Source: CAZCQP01 sp964500895 (GTDB lineage Bacteria; Bacillota; Clostridia; Lachnospirales; JAISER01). Taken from it: a stretch of DNA of 64,000 bases. Positions 26,710-35,149 of the stretch are shown here, piece by piece. Position 1 is the first letter of the stretch. The number at the start of each line of letters is the position of its first letter. A model generated the notes under the pieces. That model worked only from the letters and a program-made list of their open reading frames with translations. It made no database searches and was not told where the DNA came from. Where the stretch lies: positions 1 to 64,000 of the forward strand of contig CAZCQP010000010.1 in the NCBI GenBank assembly GCA_964500895.1, in the 5' to 3' direction. The translations under genes were made by a program, and so were the position numbers.

Positions 26710-27720
26710 ATGGCGGATACGCCTTCACAGAACAAAAAAATTATATACAGCGGCATGCAGCCTTCCGGCTTGCCCTCTTTGGGCAACTATCTGGGGGCCA
26801 TTAAAAACTGGGTAGCGCTAAAGGACGATTATTCCTGCATATTTTCCATTGTAGACATGCACGCTATCACTGTGCGGCAAGACCCGGCCCAGCTGCGGAA
26901 AAAGGCACGGGATTTGCTCATCATGTATATTGCCTGTGGCTTAGACCCAGATGAAAACATTATTTATCTTCAATCCCACGTGCCGGCCCATGCAGAGCTG
27001 GCCTGGATATTGAACTGTTTCACCTATATGGGTGAACTGGGCCGCATGACCCAGTTTAAAGAAAAGTCTTCAAAACATGAAAATAACATTAACGCCGGCC
27101 TTTTCACCTACCCGGTGCTGATGGCGGCGGACATTTTGCTTTTCCAAACCAACCTGGTGCCTGTTGGGGAAGACCAACGGCAGCATTTGGAACTGTGCAG
27201 GGACATTGCCCAGCGTTTTAACGGCTTGTATGGGGATGTTTTTACCATTCCAGAGGGCTACATGCCCAAGGAAGGGGCAAAAATAATGAGCCTGCAAGAA
27301 CCAGAAAAGAAAATGTCTAAATCTGAAGATGTGAACGACAACAACGTTATCTTCTTAATGGACGACCCGGCTGTGATGGCCAACAAAATTAAACGTGCCG
27401 TCACCGATTCAGACAACGAAGTGCGCTACAGCCCCGAAAAACCCGGCATTAGCAACCTTTTAAGCATCTACTGTGCCTTCACAGGCAAGGCAATGGCCCA
27501 GGCAGAACAAGACTTTGCCGGTTGTGGCTACGGGGCGTTTAAAGCCGCCGTAGCAGAAGTGGTGGTGGACAACATCGCCCCCATTCAAAGCCGGTTTAAA
27601 GAACTTTCCCAAGACAAGGCGTATATTGACAGCATCATGCGCAACAACAGCCAGAAAGCCAACGCCATTGCTGTGAAAACATTGCGGAAGGTGCAAAAAA
27701 AGGTAGGTTTCTGTCTATAA
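26710..27720 (+). CDS. trpS: Tryptophan--tRNA ligase
   Basis: TrpRS charges tRNA-Trp. The 336-residue class I synthetase has the HIGH-equivalent PSLGNYLGA (about residues 19-27), the tryptophan pocket VDMHAIT, PVGEDQRQHLEL and KMSKSED at about residue 200. The ribosome binding site is weak (GCGGGA). Downstream is the YvyF-like gene. Confidence 0.96.
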   Translation: MADTPSQNKKIIYSGMQPSGLPSLGNYLGAIKNWVALKDDYSCIFSIVDMHAITVRQDPAQLRKKARDLLIMYIACGLDPDENIIYLQSHVPAHAELAWILNCFTYMGELGRMTQFKEKSSKHENNINAGLFTYPVLMAADILLFQTNLVPVGEDQRQHLELCRDIAQRFNGLYGDVFTIPEGYMPKEGAKIMSLQEPEKKMSKSEDVNDNNVIFLMDDPAVMANKIKRAVTDSDNEVRYSPEKPGISNLLSIYCAFTGKAMAQAEQDFAGCGYGAFKAAVAEVVVDNIAPIQSRFKELSQDKAYIDSIMRNNSQKANAIAVKTLRKVQKKVGFCL

Positions 27721-27764
27721 TAAACCCATCATGCACACTCTGTTTTTTATAAGGAGGTTTTCAC

Positions 27765-28160
27765 ATGGAGGTTAGAAATTGCCCCCGCTGCGGCAAAGTG
27801 TTTACGGCTATCACCCAAAACATTTGCCCGGAATGCATTAAAAAAGAAGAAGAACTTTTTGATAACCTGAAAAAATTTATGGAAGACAACCCTGGTTGCA
27901 ACATGGCCCAAATTGTGGAAGGTACAGGCATTTCCGCCAAACGCATTATGCGCTATATTCGCGAAGGGCGGCTGGAAATTACCAAAGGCATGCAGGGCGA
28001 ATTGACCTGCGAATCCTGCCACAAACCCATTACACGGGGCCGGTTTTGCGATGCCTGTGCTGTTAAAATTAACAACAACATGACAGAACTTTTTAAAGAC
28101 AACAAGGCGAAGCAAAACACAGGCGCCAAAATGCACACAACCCTTAGAAATTTTAAATAA
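27765..28160 (+). CDS. YvyF-like zinc-ribbon/MerR-type HTH protein
   Basis: The 131-residue protein has an N-terminal zinc ribbon (CPRCG at residues 6-10, CPEC at 24-27), a MerR-like helix-turn-helix (GTGISAKRIMRYIREGRLEI, about 51-70) and a second Cys pair set (CESC, CDAC). This is the pattern of the YvyF family (TIGR03826), usually next to flgM in flagellar regions. No flagellar gene is near it here. It has a perfect AAGGAGG site. Confidence 0.75.
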   Translation: MEVRNCPRCGKVFTAITQNICPECIKKEEELFDNLKKFMEDNPGCNMAQIVEGTGISAKRIMRYIREGRLEITKGMQGELTCESCHKPITRGRFCDACAVKINNNMTELFKDNKAKQNTGAKMHTTLRNFK

Positions 28161-28169
28161 CTGGCCTTA

Positions 28170-28228
28170 GAGCCTGTTCTGAATCTCCATTTCCGTGCCT
28201 TTAAACGAGATTCTAAACAGCCTCTTTT
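28170..28228 (+). terminator. Long imperfect hairpin with T-run
   Basis: Arms GAGCCTGTTCTGAATCTC and GAGATTCTAAACAGCCTC pair at 15 of 18 positions across a 19-base loop and are followed by TTTT. It is probably the terminator of the trpS/YvyF-like transcript. Confidence 0.6.
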
Positions 28229-28291
28229 AGAAACTTTTACAGGCACTTTAGCCAAATAAAGCGCCCCCGCCAAAAAGAGACGGAGGAACCA

Positions 28292-29239
28292 ATGAAGTAT
28301 ATTGAGGATTTCAAGGAAGACGACCGCATCATCGACCACTATTTATGCAAACAAAAGCAAAACTTAAAGTCCCGGGCGGGCAAGACCTACCTTTCCTTGA
28401 AACTACAAGACAAAACCGGGACCATAGACGCCAAAGTGTGGGATTTGAACAACGAGATTCAAAGCTTTGAAGAGCAGGATTACATTAAGATTGACGGCCT
28501 GGTGCTTACTTACCAAAACGAGCTGCAACTTAAAATTAGCAAAATCCGCAAATCCACCCCAGGCGAATATGACCCGGTGAACTACATCCCTTGCACAGAC
28601 AAAGACATTGATGCTTTGCTGGGGCAAATTTTTGATTATGTAAACTCTATCCAAAACACTTACATCCGCCGGTTAATGGAAAACATTTTAACCAAAAACC
28701 CGGATGTAACAGAAGCTTTTAAAACCCATTCTGCCGCCAAAAACATGCATCACAGCTACATGGGCGGCCTGTTGGAGCATACGTTAAACGTCACCCAAAT
28801 TAGTGAATTTTTGGGTGCCCGCTATAAATTTGTGAACCGGGATATTTTGGTGGCTTGCGCCATTTTGCACGACATTGGCAAAATTTATGAGCTATCTCCT
28901 TTCCCGGGGAATGATTACACAGACGACGGCCAAATGTTGGGGCATATCATCATCGGTTCAGACATGATTAAAACAGAGGCAGACAAAATTGAGGGGTTCC
29001 CCCACGAGCTGTTAAGCCTGTTGCGCCACTGCATTTTGTCTCACCACGGGGAATACGAATATGGTTCCCCAAAAAAGCCCAAAACCATGGAGGCCTTCAT
29101 TCTCCATTGCGCCGACAACACAGACGCCAAAGTGCGTATGCTTGAAGAAGTGTTGGAAGCAGACAATACCCAGGGCTACTGGGTGGGCTACCACCGCATG
29201 CTGCAACGGAACATTAGAAAGTCGGATTACCATGGCTGA
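28292..29239 (+). CDS. yhaM: 3'-5' exoribonuclease YhaM family protein
   Basis: The 315-residue protein has an OB-fold nucleic-acid-binding domain (about residues 10-95, LSLKLQDKTGTIDAKVW) and a C-terminal HD phosphohydrolase domain with ILHDIGK (about 190-196) and HHSYMGGLLEHTLNV. YhaM trims RNA or single-stranded DNA 3' ends. An ACGGAGGA site precedes the ATG. It overlaps the Cas4-like gene by eight bases, suggesting coupled translation. Confidence 0.92.
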   Translation: MKYIEDFKEDDRIIDHYLCKQKQNLKSRAGKTYLSLKLQDKTGTIDAKVWDLNNEIQSFEEQDYIKIDGLVLTYQNELQLKISKIRKSTPGEYDPVNYIPCTDKDIDALLGQIFDYVNSIQNTYIRRLMENILTKNPDVTEAFKTHSAAKNMHHSYMGGLLEHTLNVTQISEFLGARYKFVNRDILVACAILHDIGKIYELSPFPGNDYTDDGQMLGHIIIGSDMIKTEADKIEGFPHELLSLLRHCILSHHGEYEYGSPKKPKTMEAFILHCADNTDAKVRMLEEVLEADNTQGYWVGYHRMLQRNIRKSDYHG

Positions 29240-29543
29240 AAAGCTTGAAATGAACGAAACGCTGGATGTTTCCACAATTTCCGCCAGCGACATTAACAAA
29301 TTTGTATATTGTCCTTACCAATGGTATTATGAGCAACTTTACGGCACAAAGCAGCTACGCCAGCTTTACCGGGCACGCAACGAGGCGCTGGGCTTGACGG
29401 ATACGCATTTAAGCCATTTAAACAAAGGCACTGCGTACCATGCCAGCTACAACCTCCAGCGTAGGTGGCCCATCTGGCGGCTGTTGCTTTGTGCTTTGTT
29501 ATGTGCAGGGGGTGTGGCGCTTTATGTTTACTTTTTTAAGTGA
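29232..29543 (+). CDS. Cas4/Dna2-like protein, N-terminal part (split by frame change)
   Basis: The 103-residue product starts with the Cas4-type motif ISASDINKFVYCPYQWYYE, which holds the first iron-sulfur Cys, then a GTAYHASYN segment and one membrane helix, and stops at TGA inside a run TTTTTTAAGTGA. The nuclease core and the other three cluster Cys follow in the +1 frame at 29524-30120. Removing one T from the six-T run joins both into one protein of about 295 residues with two membrane helices. This is either a mutation, a sequencing error, or programmed frameshifting. Confidence 0.6.
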   Translation: MAEKLEMNETLDVSTISASDINKFVYCPYQWYYEQLYGTKQLRQLYRARNEALGLTDTHLSHLNKGTAYHASYNLQRRWPIWRLLLCALLCAGGVALYVYFFK

Positions 29544-30120
29544 TTGGCCTACGCCCACTCCCCCTTACCTACTCTGGCTTGGTGCAGGGTTAAGCTTGCT
29601 GTTTTTGGCCCGGCTGTTGTTGTGGCTGTTTTGCCGCCCGACGGTGGTGAAAACCAGTGTGAAGCTTCCCGGCCTGGGGTATCAGCTTATTTATACAGAC
29701 ACCCGGGGCGACCAATATCAGGATGTAGATACTGGCCTTTTAACTAGCGAACACCACGGCCTGCGGGGCAAGCCAGATGCCATTTATGCCACAAACAACG
29801 GCCGCAAGCTGGTGGTGGCAGAGCTCAAAAGCGGAACCATCGGAGACAACCCGGAGCCACACCCCGGAGACTTCATGCAGCTTTGTGCTTACTTTTTAAT
29901 CATTGAGGAAGCTTATGGGATAAAGCCCAAACATGGCCTATTGATTTATAACGATTATATGTTTAAAGTGAAAAACATACGCCGGCTGCGGCAGCAGGTG
30001 CTGTCTGTGGTGGCGGACATGCGCAAAATGGCCAAGACCGGCTCGGAAGAGCCCAAGGCGGAGTTTGCCGCCTGCCGCTATTGCCTGTGCCGAGGCACGG
30101 TGTGTGAATTTATAGAATGA
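29524..30120 (+). CDS. Cas4/Dna2-like protein, C-terminal nuclease part
   Basis: This frame holds one membrane helix (YLLWLGAGLSLLFLARLLLW), then a PD-(D/E)XK nuclease core with GKPDAIY and VVAELKSG and the C-terminal cluster Cys in CRYCLCRGTVCEF. It resembles Cas4-like exonucleases of the RecB superfamily, but no CRISPR or other cas gene is near. It has its own ATG at 29524 without a good ribosome site and overlaps the N-terminal part by 20 bases. It ends overlapping the next start as ATGA. Confidence 0.6.
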   Translation: MFTFLSDWPTPTPPYLLWLGAGLSLLFLARLLLWLFCRPTVVKTSVKLPGLGYQLIYTDTRGDQYQDVDTGLLTSEHHGLRGKPDAIYATNNGRKLVVAELKSGTIGDNPEPHPGDFMQLCAYFLIIEEAYGIKPKHGLLIYNDYMFKVKNIRRLRQQVLSVVADMRKMAKTGSEEPKAEFAACRYCLCRGTVCEFIE

Positions 30121-31496
30121 GGGATGAAATGCCTAATAAAAATGAGCAACATGTGATAACCATTGACGGCCTTGGAGAATTTGGCGAAGGCGTGGGCCGG
30201 GTTCAAGGTTTTACCGTTTTTGTGGAAGGTGCCTTGCCCGGCGAAGAAGTGCTGGTGCACCTGCTGAAAGTGAAAAAACATTTTGGTTTCGGTAAGATTG
30301 TGGAGATTTTAAAGCCCTCTGAAAACCGTGTGGCCCCGCCCTGCCCGGTGTTTGGCCACTGCGGGGGATGCAGCCTGCAACATTTAGACTACCCCGCCCA
30401 GCTTGAATACAAGCAAAACAAGGTGCAAGAACATTTGCGCCGCATTGGTGGGCTAAAGGACGTGGACGTGCCCCCGGTTTTGGGCATGGAAAACCCTTGG
30501 CGCTACCGGAACAAAGCCCAGTTCCCTGTGGGCCGCCTAGGTTCCGCCGGGGCTGTAGGTTGTGGGTTCTACAAACGCCGCAGCCATCAGCTGGTGGCTG
30601 TGTCTGACTGCGCTTTGCAACAGCCTGGGGTGCAAGACGTGCTAAAAACTGTACAAGCCTTTTTGGCGGAAAACGCCATTGCCCCTTACGATGAAGAAAC
30701 CCACCAAGGACTGGTGCGCCACGTGCTGGTGAAAAACGGTTTTGCCAGCGGCGAAATGATGGTATGCCTGGTCATTAACGGCAATACCCTGCCCAAGAGC
30801 CAGCAGCTGGTGGACAAGCTGTCCATCCTGCCCCACATGGCCAGTATTTGCATCAACATCAACAAAACCAAGGGCAACGTGATTTTGGGTGATAAAACCC
30901 AAGTGCTGTGGGGCAAGCCCTACATTGAGGATGCCATCGGCCATTTGCGCTTCCAGATTTCCGCCGAGTCTTTCTTCCAGGTGAACCCGGTGCAAACCAA
31001 GGTGCTTTACGACACCCTGGTGAAGCTGGCTGGCTTAACACCTACAGACGTGGTGGTGGAAGCTTACGCAGGCATTGGGGCCATTTCCCTGTTTATTGCG
31101 GGGCATGTGCAGCAGGTAGTGGCCATTGAAAGCCTGGCCCAGGCTGTGGAAGATGCCAAAGAAAACGCCGCCATCAACGGCATAGACAACGTCACCTTCA
31201 TCACCGGCATGGCCGAGGAAGAAGTGCCCCGGCTCTTTGCGGAAGGCGACCTGGCACCCCAAGCAGTCATTGTGGACCCACCCCGGAAAGGCTGCGACCC
31301 TGCTTTGCTGGAAGCCATTGCTGCCGCCCGCCCGGCTAAGGTGGTGTACGTGTCTTGTAACCCGGCCAGCTTGGCCCGGGATGCACAGATTTTGGGCGAA
31401 AAAGGCTACCGTGTGACAGCTATTCAGCCGGTGGATTGCTTCCCCATGACCCCACATGTGGAGACGGTTATGGTTTTTGAGGTGGAAATAATATAA
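30117..31496 (+). CDS. rlmD: 23S rRNA (uracil-5-)-methyltransferase, RlmD family
   Basis: The 459-residue protein has an N-terminal TRAM domain (about residues 15-65), the iron-sulfur Cys set CPVFGHCGGCSLQH (about 76-89), the SAM-binding region VVEAYAGIGAISLF and the catalytic VSCNPASLARD (Cys about 414). It methylates a uridine of 23S rRNA; RlmD and RlmCD cannot be told apart here. The ATG at 30117 overlaps the upstream stop; an ATG at 30129 is possible. Confidence 0.9.
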   Translation: MRDEMPNKNEQHVITIDGLGEFGEGVGRVQGFTVFVEGALPGEEVLVHLLKVKKHFGFGKIVEILKPSENRVAPPCPVFGHCGGCSLQHLDYPAQLEYKQNKVQEHLRRIGGLKDVDVPPVLGMENPWRYRNKAQFPVGRLGSAGAVGCGFYKRRSHQLVAVSDCALQQPGVQDVLKTVQAFLAENAIAPYDEETHQGLVRHVLVKNGFASGEMMVCLVINGNTLPKSQQLVDKLSILPHMASICININKTKGNVILGDKTQVLWGKPYIEDAIGHLRFQISAESFFQVNPVQTKVLYDTLVKLAGLTPTDVVVEAYAGIGAISLFIAGHVQQVVAIESLAQAVEDAKENAAINGIDNVTFITGMAEEEVPRLFAEGDLAPQAVIVDPPRKGCDPALLEAIAAARPAKVVYVSCNPASLARDAQILGEKGYRVTAIQPVDCFPMTPHVETVMVFEVEII

Positions 31497-31499
31497 TAC

Positions 31500-31551
31500 A
31501 AAAACAGGTGATAAAAATTCTTGGAGTTGAATTTTTATCACCTGTTTTTTT
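31500..31551. terminator. Bidirectional terminator
   Basis: A perfect 21-base stem (arms starting AAAAACAGGTGATAAAA) around TTGGAGTT is flanked by A and T runs. It separates the RlmD-type gene from the convergent gene at 31554 and can serve both. Confidence 0.92.
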
Positions 31552-31553
31552 CT

Positions 31554-32594
31554 TTATGTATGCAATGCTTTTTGATAAAAGAATGATTTCTTATAATTAT
31601 ATAGCCAAAAGATATTTTGATATGTATCTTCTATATAATTATCTGACATGTGTATTATTGAAGATTCAATTCTGAATCTTGGCATTTGTAAAAAGGCATG
31701 TATTATTACATCGTCTTCTAACTTTATGGGGGAATATGGATTTTCTATAATAACTGTTGATTTGGCAAAAGATATTATTGTGTAGTCCGGCTTGTTTTGA
31801 CTTATATATCTACCATTATGTTTCATAGTCGAATAATCAAGAAAATGTTCTCCTTCCAATATTGGCAGACCAATTTTACCAAAAAACGCATACCATATTT
31901 CTCCTGACGTCAATTCACCATTAAAGGATCTTACGGGTGTTAAATTTCTTTCAGATATTAATTCCTTAAAATCTTCACTCTGAAAATCAATCCATAATAT
32001 AGTAACATTTTTCTCCCCATTTAAATGTAACTGAGAGCTTTCACTTTTTATTGCACATATTTTACTTATAGCATTCTCAGTAATATTTTCGTTTCTGCTT
32101 TTTGGGTAATTGAACGGGGCAACTGAATGTACACTAAAATCAGATGATTTTTTATTATTCAAAAATTTCTCAAGATTGTTTGCCTGTTCATCACTCATAA
32201 CTTTTGTTGCTACTTCAACTGTAAATGAATTACTATTAAAAGAAACTTCGAAGTCTGGTGTTATATTATTTGATGTCTTTATTGGTTTTACATTAAAGCC
32301 TGCACTTAATAAGTAGCCATATGCTCTTATTTCTGCTAGAGCGCTAATTGAGTTCGAAAAATCATTTATGTCTAATAATCTAGGTTTTATTTTATCTAAC
32401 CATTCAGCATTTTTACGTTTTAAAACTTTAACAGAGTCTTCCGTATTAAATTTAATACATCTCATATCTCCACTGTTGTCTGGATTTAAGATGGCTTTTA
32501 GTGGTTGCTGTATATGCTTATTTTTAGACCCTGTAATCATATTAATTTCGTCATTTTCAAGATATGTTGTCCAATCAAATGTATCCCAGCCCAT
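31554..32594 (-). CDS. Unrecognised protein, possible PD-(D/E)XK nuclease
   Basis: I do not recognise this 346-residue protein as a named family. Around residues 85-130 it has SALAEIRAYGYLLSAGFNV, then TPDFEVSF and FTVEVATK, which is the E...PDF...VEVxxK layout seen in restriction-endonuclease-like folds. There is no signal peptide or membrane helix. The gene is much more AT-rich than its neighbours and is preceded by AAAGGAG, so it is probably a recent acquisition, perhaps a defence or housekeeping nuclease. No partner methylase or helicase is adjacent. Confidence 0.55.
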   Translation of the reverse strand: MGWDTFDWTTYLENDEINMITGSKNKHIQQPLKAILNPDNSGDMRCIKFNTEDSVKVLKRKNAEWLDKIKPRLLDINDFSNSISALAEIRAYGYLLSAGFNVKPIKTSNNITPDFEVSFNSNSFTVEVATKVMSDEQANNLEKFLNNKKSSDFSVHSVAPFNYPKSRNENITENAISKICAIKSESSQLHLNGEKNVTILWIDFQSEDFKELISERNLTPVRSFNGELTSGEIWYAFFGKIGLPILEGEHFLDYSTMKHNGRYISQNKPDYTIISFAKSTVIIENPYSPIKLEDDVIIHAFLQMPRFRIESSIIHMSDNYIEDTYQNIFWLYNYKKSFFYQKALHT

Positions 32595-32694
32595 TTAACA
32601 AAACTCCTTTAGAGTTACTAATAAAAATGATAAGCTAATTTTTTTGTACAGTCATTTTATTCTAATATTAGTTATTACTAAAATATGAAAAGAA

Positions 32695-33258
32695 TCACCC
32701 CTCATTCCCAAACCGATGCTCCTTCCCCTTCCCCGCCATCTTCACATGCACCAAATTAAACAAAATAGACATGCTCACCCCCACCCCCGTATCCAGCATA
32801 CGGTTCAGCGCATAGCTCACATACTGGTCCTGGGGGGTGTTCAGCATCACAATGAAAAACACCACGGCGCCCGCTTGAATGGCCCCGGCAAAGCACAACA
32901 GCTGGCTTAAATACACCAGCAGCATAACGCCCAGAAACAGCAGCAATATTTCCGCCGTTTTGTGCAGGGGTATAATGGTGGTGAGGTAAAAAAACAACAT
33001 GCCAATCAGCCCGCCAATGATTGTGCCAGCCAAACGGTTTCCCCCTGTGCGCAGAGAGGCGGTTAAGGAATTGTCCATGCCAAACACAGACCCAATACAG
33101 GCAAAGGTGGGGTTTCTGTCAATCAATAAGTAAATGACGGCGCAAAATGTTGCGGAAAGGGCCGTCTTAATGTTTCTCATGCCAATGCGTGTGGTTTTAA
33201 ACCGGTTGATGACTGGGTGCTGCACCGTGTTTTTGTCCGTGTTTGCTTCATTGCTCAT
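32695..33258 (-). CDS. FUSC-family (aromatic acid exporter-like) membrane protein
   Basis: The 187-residue protein has about five hydrophobic segments and the FUSC-type segments GMRNIKTALSATFCAVIYLL and GGNRLAGTIIGGLIGMLFFYL. It covers only the membrane half of full-length FUSC/YeeA-type proteins. Export of aromatic acids is a family-based guess. An AGGAGTT-type site precedes the ATG and a promoter is visible upstream. Confidence 0.75.
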   Translation of the reverse strand: MSNEANTDKNTVQHPVINRFKTTRIGMRNIKTALSATFCAVIYLLIDRNPTFACIGSVFGMDNSLTASLRTGGNRLAGTIIGGLIGMLFFYLTTIIPLHKTAEILLLFLGVMLLVYLSQLLCFAGAIQAGAVVFFIVMLNTPQDQYVSYALNRMLDTGVGVSMSILFNLVHVKMAGKGKEHRFGNEG

Positions 33259-33314
33259 TTAAACCTAAAACTCCTTTTGAAATAAGAACCTTTATTTCCC
33301 TATTATTTGACATA

Positions 33315-33342
33315 ATTATACCATAACAGGTTTAAAGTTCAA
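33315..33342 (-). promoter_or_regulatory. SigA-type promoter of the FUSC gene
   Basis: On the minus strand TTGAAC and a perfect TATAAT are separated by 16 bases, about 60 bases upstream of the FUSC-family ATG. Confidence 0.65.
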
Positions 33343-33467
33343 AGTGCAATTGTAAGAACGTGTCTTCAAGAATGGACGATCACACCAAAAATATTTATTC
33401 TGCTGTAATATTTTAAAAACATTTGACGAGTAGTATAATGAACCGGTTAGAAATGCAAGGGCAGGTG

Positions 33468-34022
33468 ATGAAACTGATAACAGATGCTGACTTAGGTCAA
33501 TGTTTTGAAACAGACCCCCATAAAGGGTTGGCCCTCTTAATGGATGCACACATCGGCCTGGTGTATACCATCGTCCATAGCAAACTGCATACCCTCTATG
33601 CCCAAGAGGATATAGAGGAATGCGTGAGTGATGTGTTTATGGAAGTGTTTGCGAAGCGACAAGATTTAATGAATCTTCAAAAGGGAAGCATCAAGGCTTA
33701 TCTGGCTATTGTAGCCAGAAGGCGGGCCATAGACCTCCATCGGCGGCTGGTTAAAACCACCCGGAACGTGCCGCTTATGGAAGAAGATAACCTAGACCCC
33801 TGTGATGGGCCGGAAGCCATGGTGCTTAAGCAGGAACAGGGCAAAACGTTGGTTCAAACCATTTTAGCGCTAGGGGAACCGGACAGCGAAATTTTTATAA
33901 GAAAGTATTTTTTCCAACAGAAAACAAAAGAAATTGCCAAAGCCATTCAGTTGAATGAGAGCACCATTAACACCAAGGTTTCCCGAGGGTTAGTAAAGCT
34001 GAGAAAGTTATTAGAAAGGTAG
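33468..34022 (+). CDS. ECF-type RNA polymerase sigma factor
   Basis: The protein has sigma region 2 (AQEDIEECVSDVFMEVFAKRQ) and region 4 (EIAKAIQLNESTINTKVSRGLVKLRKLLE in two parts), without region 3, as in ECF sigma factors. The frame begins at TTG 33423, but a TATAAT at 33433-33438 makes starts before about 33450 unlikely; ATG 33468, after AAGGGCAGG, gives 184 residues. The next gene encodes a membrane protein that looks like its anti-sigma factor. Confidence 0.82.
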   Translation: MKLITDADLGQCFETDPHKGLALLMDAHIGLVYTIVHSKLHTLYAQEDIEECVSDVFMEVFAKRQDLMNLQKGSIKAYLAIVARRRAIDLHRRLVKTTRNVPLMEEDNLDPCDGPEAMVLKQEQGKTLVQTILALGEPDSEIFIRKYFFQQKTKEIAKAIQLNESTINTKVSRGLVKLRKLLER

Positions 34023-34033
34023 GTGAGCAGCAT

Positions 34034-35128
34034 TTGGAAGATGAACTGATTAAAATAATGGATGATTTAGATATGGAAAACACTGCCGCACTGCTGCAAA
34101 ACATTGACTGCCCCGTCAATGATAACATAAAGGCCCGCATTAAAAACAAGGTTTATGCAAAAGCTGCTATGATAAAGCCACCCGCTAAAAAACGGTATTT
34201 CAGAGAACCGTTCATTATCGCCGCCGCCATGTTTGTGCTTTTGTTTTGTATGGGGGCAGCCTATTACAGCGGCATTGCACAGTTCTTTGGCCCTTATTTC
34301 ATTAAAAACAACGAACCCCCTTTAAACCAGGAGGAAAACTATCTGCTGGAACAATCTGGGCAAGTGGTGCACACCCAAGCCACAGGTGAAGGGTATACGG
34401 TGGCGTTAAACGGCATCGTTGGTGATGGCGACCGGATGTATGGTTACGTGCGTGTTTCCGCAGACGATGGCACACCCATGGATAAGCTGTATAACTTTAA
34501 GCACTGCTTCTTATATTTGGCGGAGGATGGGGCGCAGCAAAACACCAAGGGCCAATACATCATGCCGGAACCTTTGCCAGACGACAACCCCCAGGACAAC
34601 GCTGTTTATTTTATGATAACCTTTAAACCTTTTATAGAAGGGTTTGGCGAAAGGGTTAACCTGGCAGGGGCAGAGGTGGCCATTAATTTTCAAGATTTGG
34701 TGGAATGCTCGGATACCGGCTTTGCCGTTTCGGACTTGGCGTATCATGACTGGGAAATTCCCTTCACATTGCAGGATAACCCAACGGCCCGCACATTTGA
34801 TTTTCAAGACATAACCGTGCCGCTGGAAGGGTGCTCCTATACCATTAAAAAAATGCGTCTGTCCCCCATGTCTTTAAATATAGACGGCATTTTAGAAGCA
34901 ACAGGAAACGCCCAGGGGTGGGCATCGTTTCCCATCCGCATTATACAAAAAGATGGAACGGTGGTAGACAGCTTTTATGCAAACACCAGCACCACCACCA
35001 CCCAGAATATGCCTACAGGGCAGATGGCCATGCAGAAAAACATTATTTTCTATAGGCCCATAGACCCGGGTTCTGTTCAAGCTATTGCGATAAACGGTGT
35101 GGACATTGAACTAAACAATGAAAATTGA
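34034..35128 (+). CDS. Membrane anti-sigma factor-like protein with DUF4179-type ectodomain
   Basis: The 364-residue protein has a cytoplasmic helical N terminus (about residues 1-55), one membrane helix (FIIAAAMFVLLFCMGAAYYS, about 60-79) and a large extracytoplasmic domain. The layout and position directly after an ECF sigma gene suggest it binds that sigma factor. The start is TTG at 34034, eight bases after AGGTGAG. The C-terminal part, with YTIKKMRLSPMSLNIDGI, resembles the end of the next gene product. Confidence 0.75.
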   Translation: MEDELIKIMDDLDMENTAALLQNIDCPVNDNIKARIKNKVYAKAAMIKPPAKKRYFREPFIIAAAMFVLLFCMGAAYYSGIAQFFGPYFIKNNEPPLNQEENYLLEQSGQVVHTQATGEGYTVALNGIVGDGDRMYGYVRVSADDGTPMDKLYNFKHCFLYLAEDGAQQNTKGQYIMPEPLPDDNPQDNAVYFMITFKPFIEGFGERVNLAGAEVAINFQDLVECSDTGFAVSDLAYHDWEIPFTLQDNPTARTFDFQDITVPLEGCSYTIKKMRLSPMSLNIDGILEATGNAQGWASFPIRIIQKDGTVVDSFYANTSTTTTQNMPTGQMAMQKNIIFYRPIDPGSVQAIAINGVDIELNNEN

Positions 35129-35149
35129 CCATAAGGAGGAGATGTTGTT

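Noticed and set aside
29232..30120. CRISPR-associated cas4 locus
   Set aside because: No other cas gene or array is present, and the protein carries membrane helices unlike Cas4.
33423..33438. TTGACG plus TATAAT as a promoter pair
   Set aside because: Only four bases separate the two elements; TATAAT may still act with a weak upstream element.
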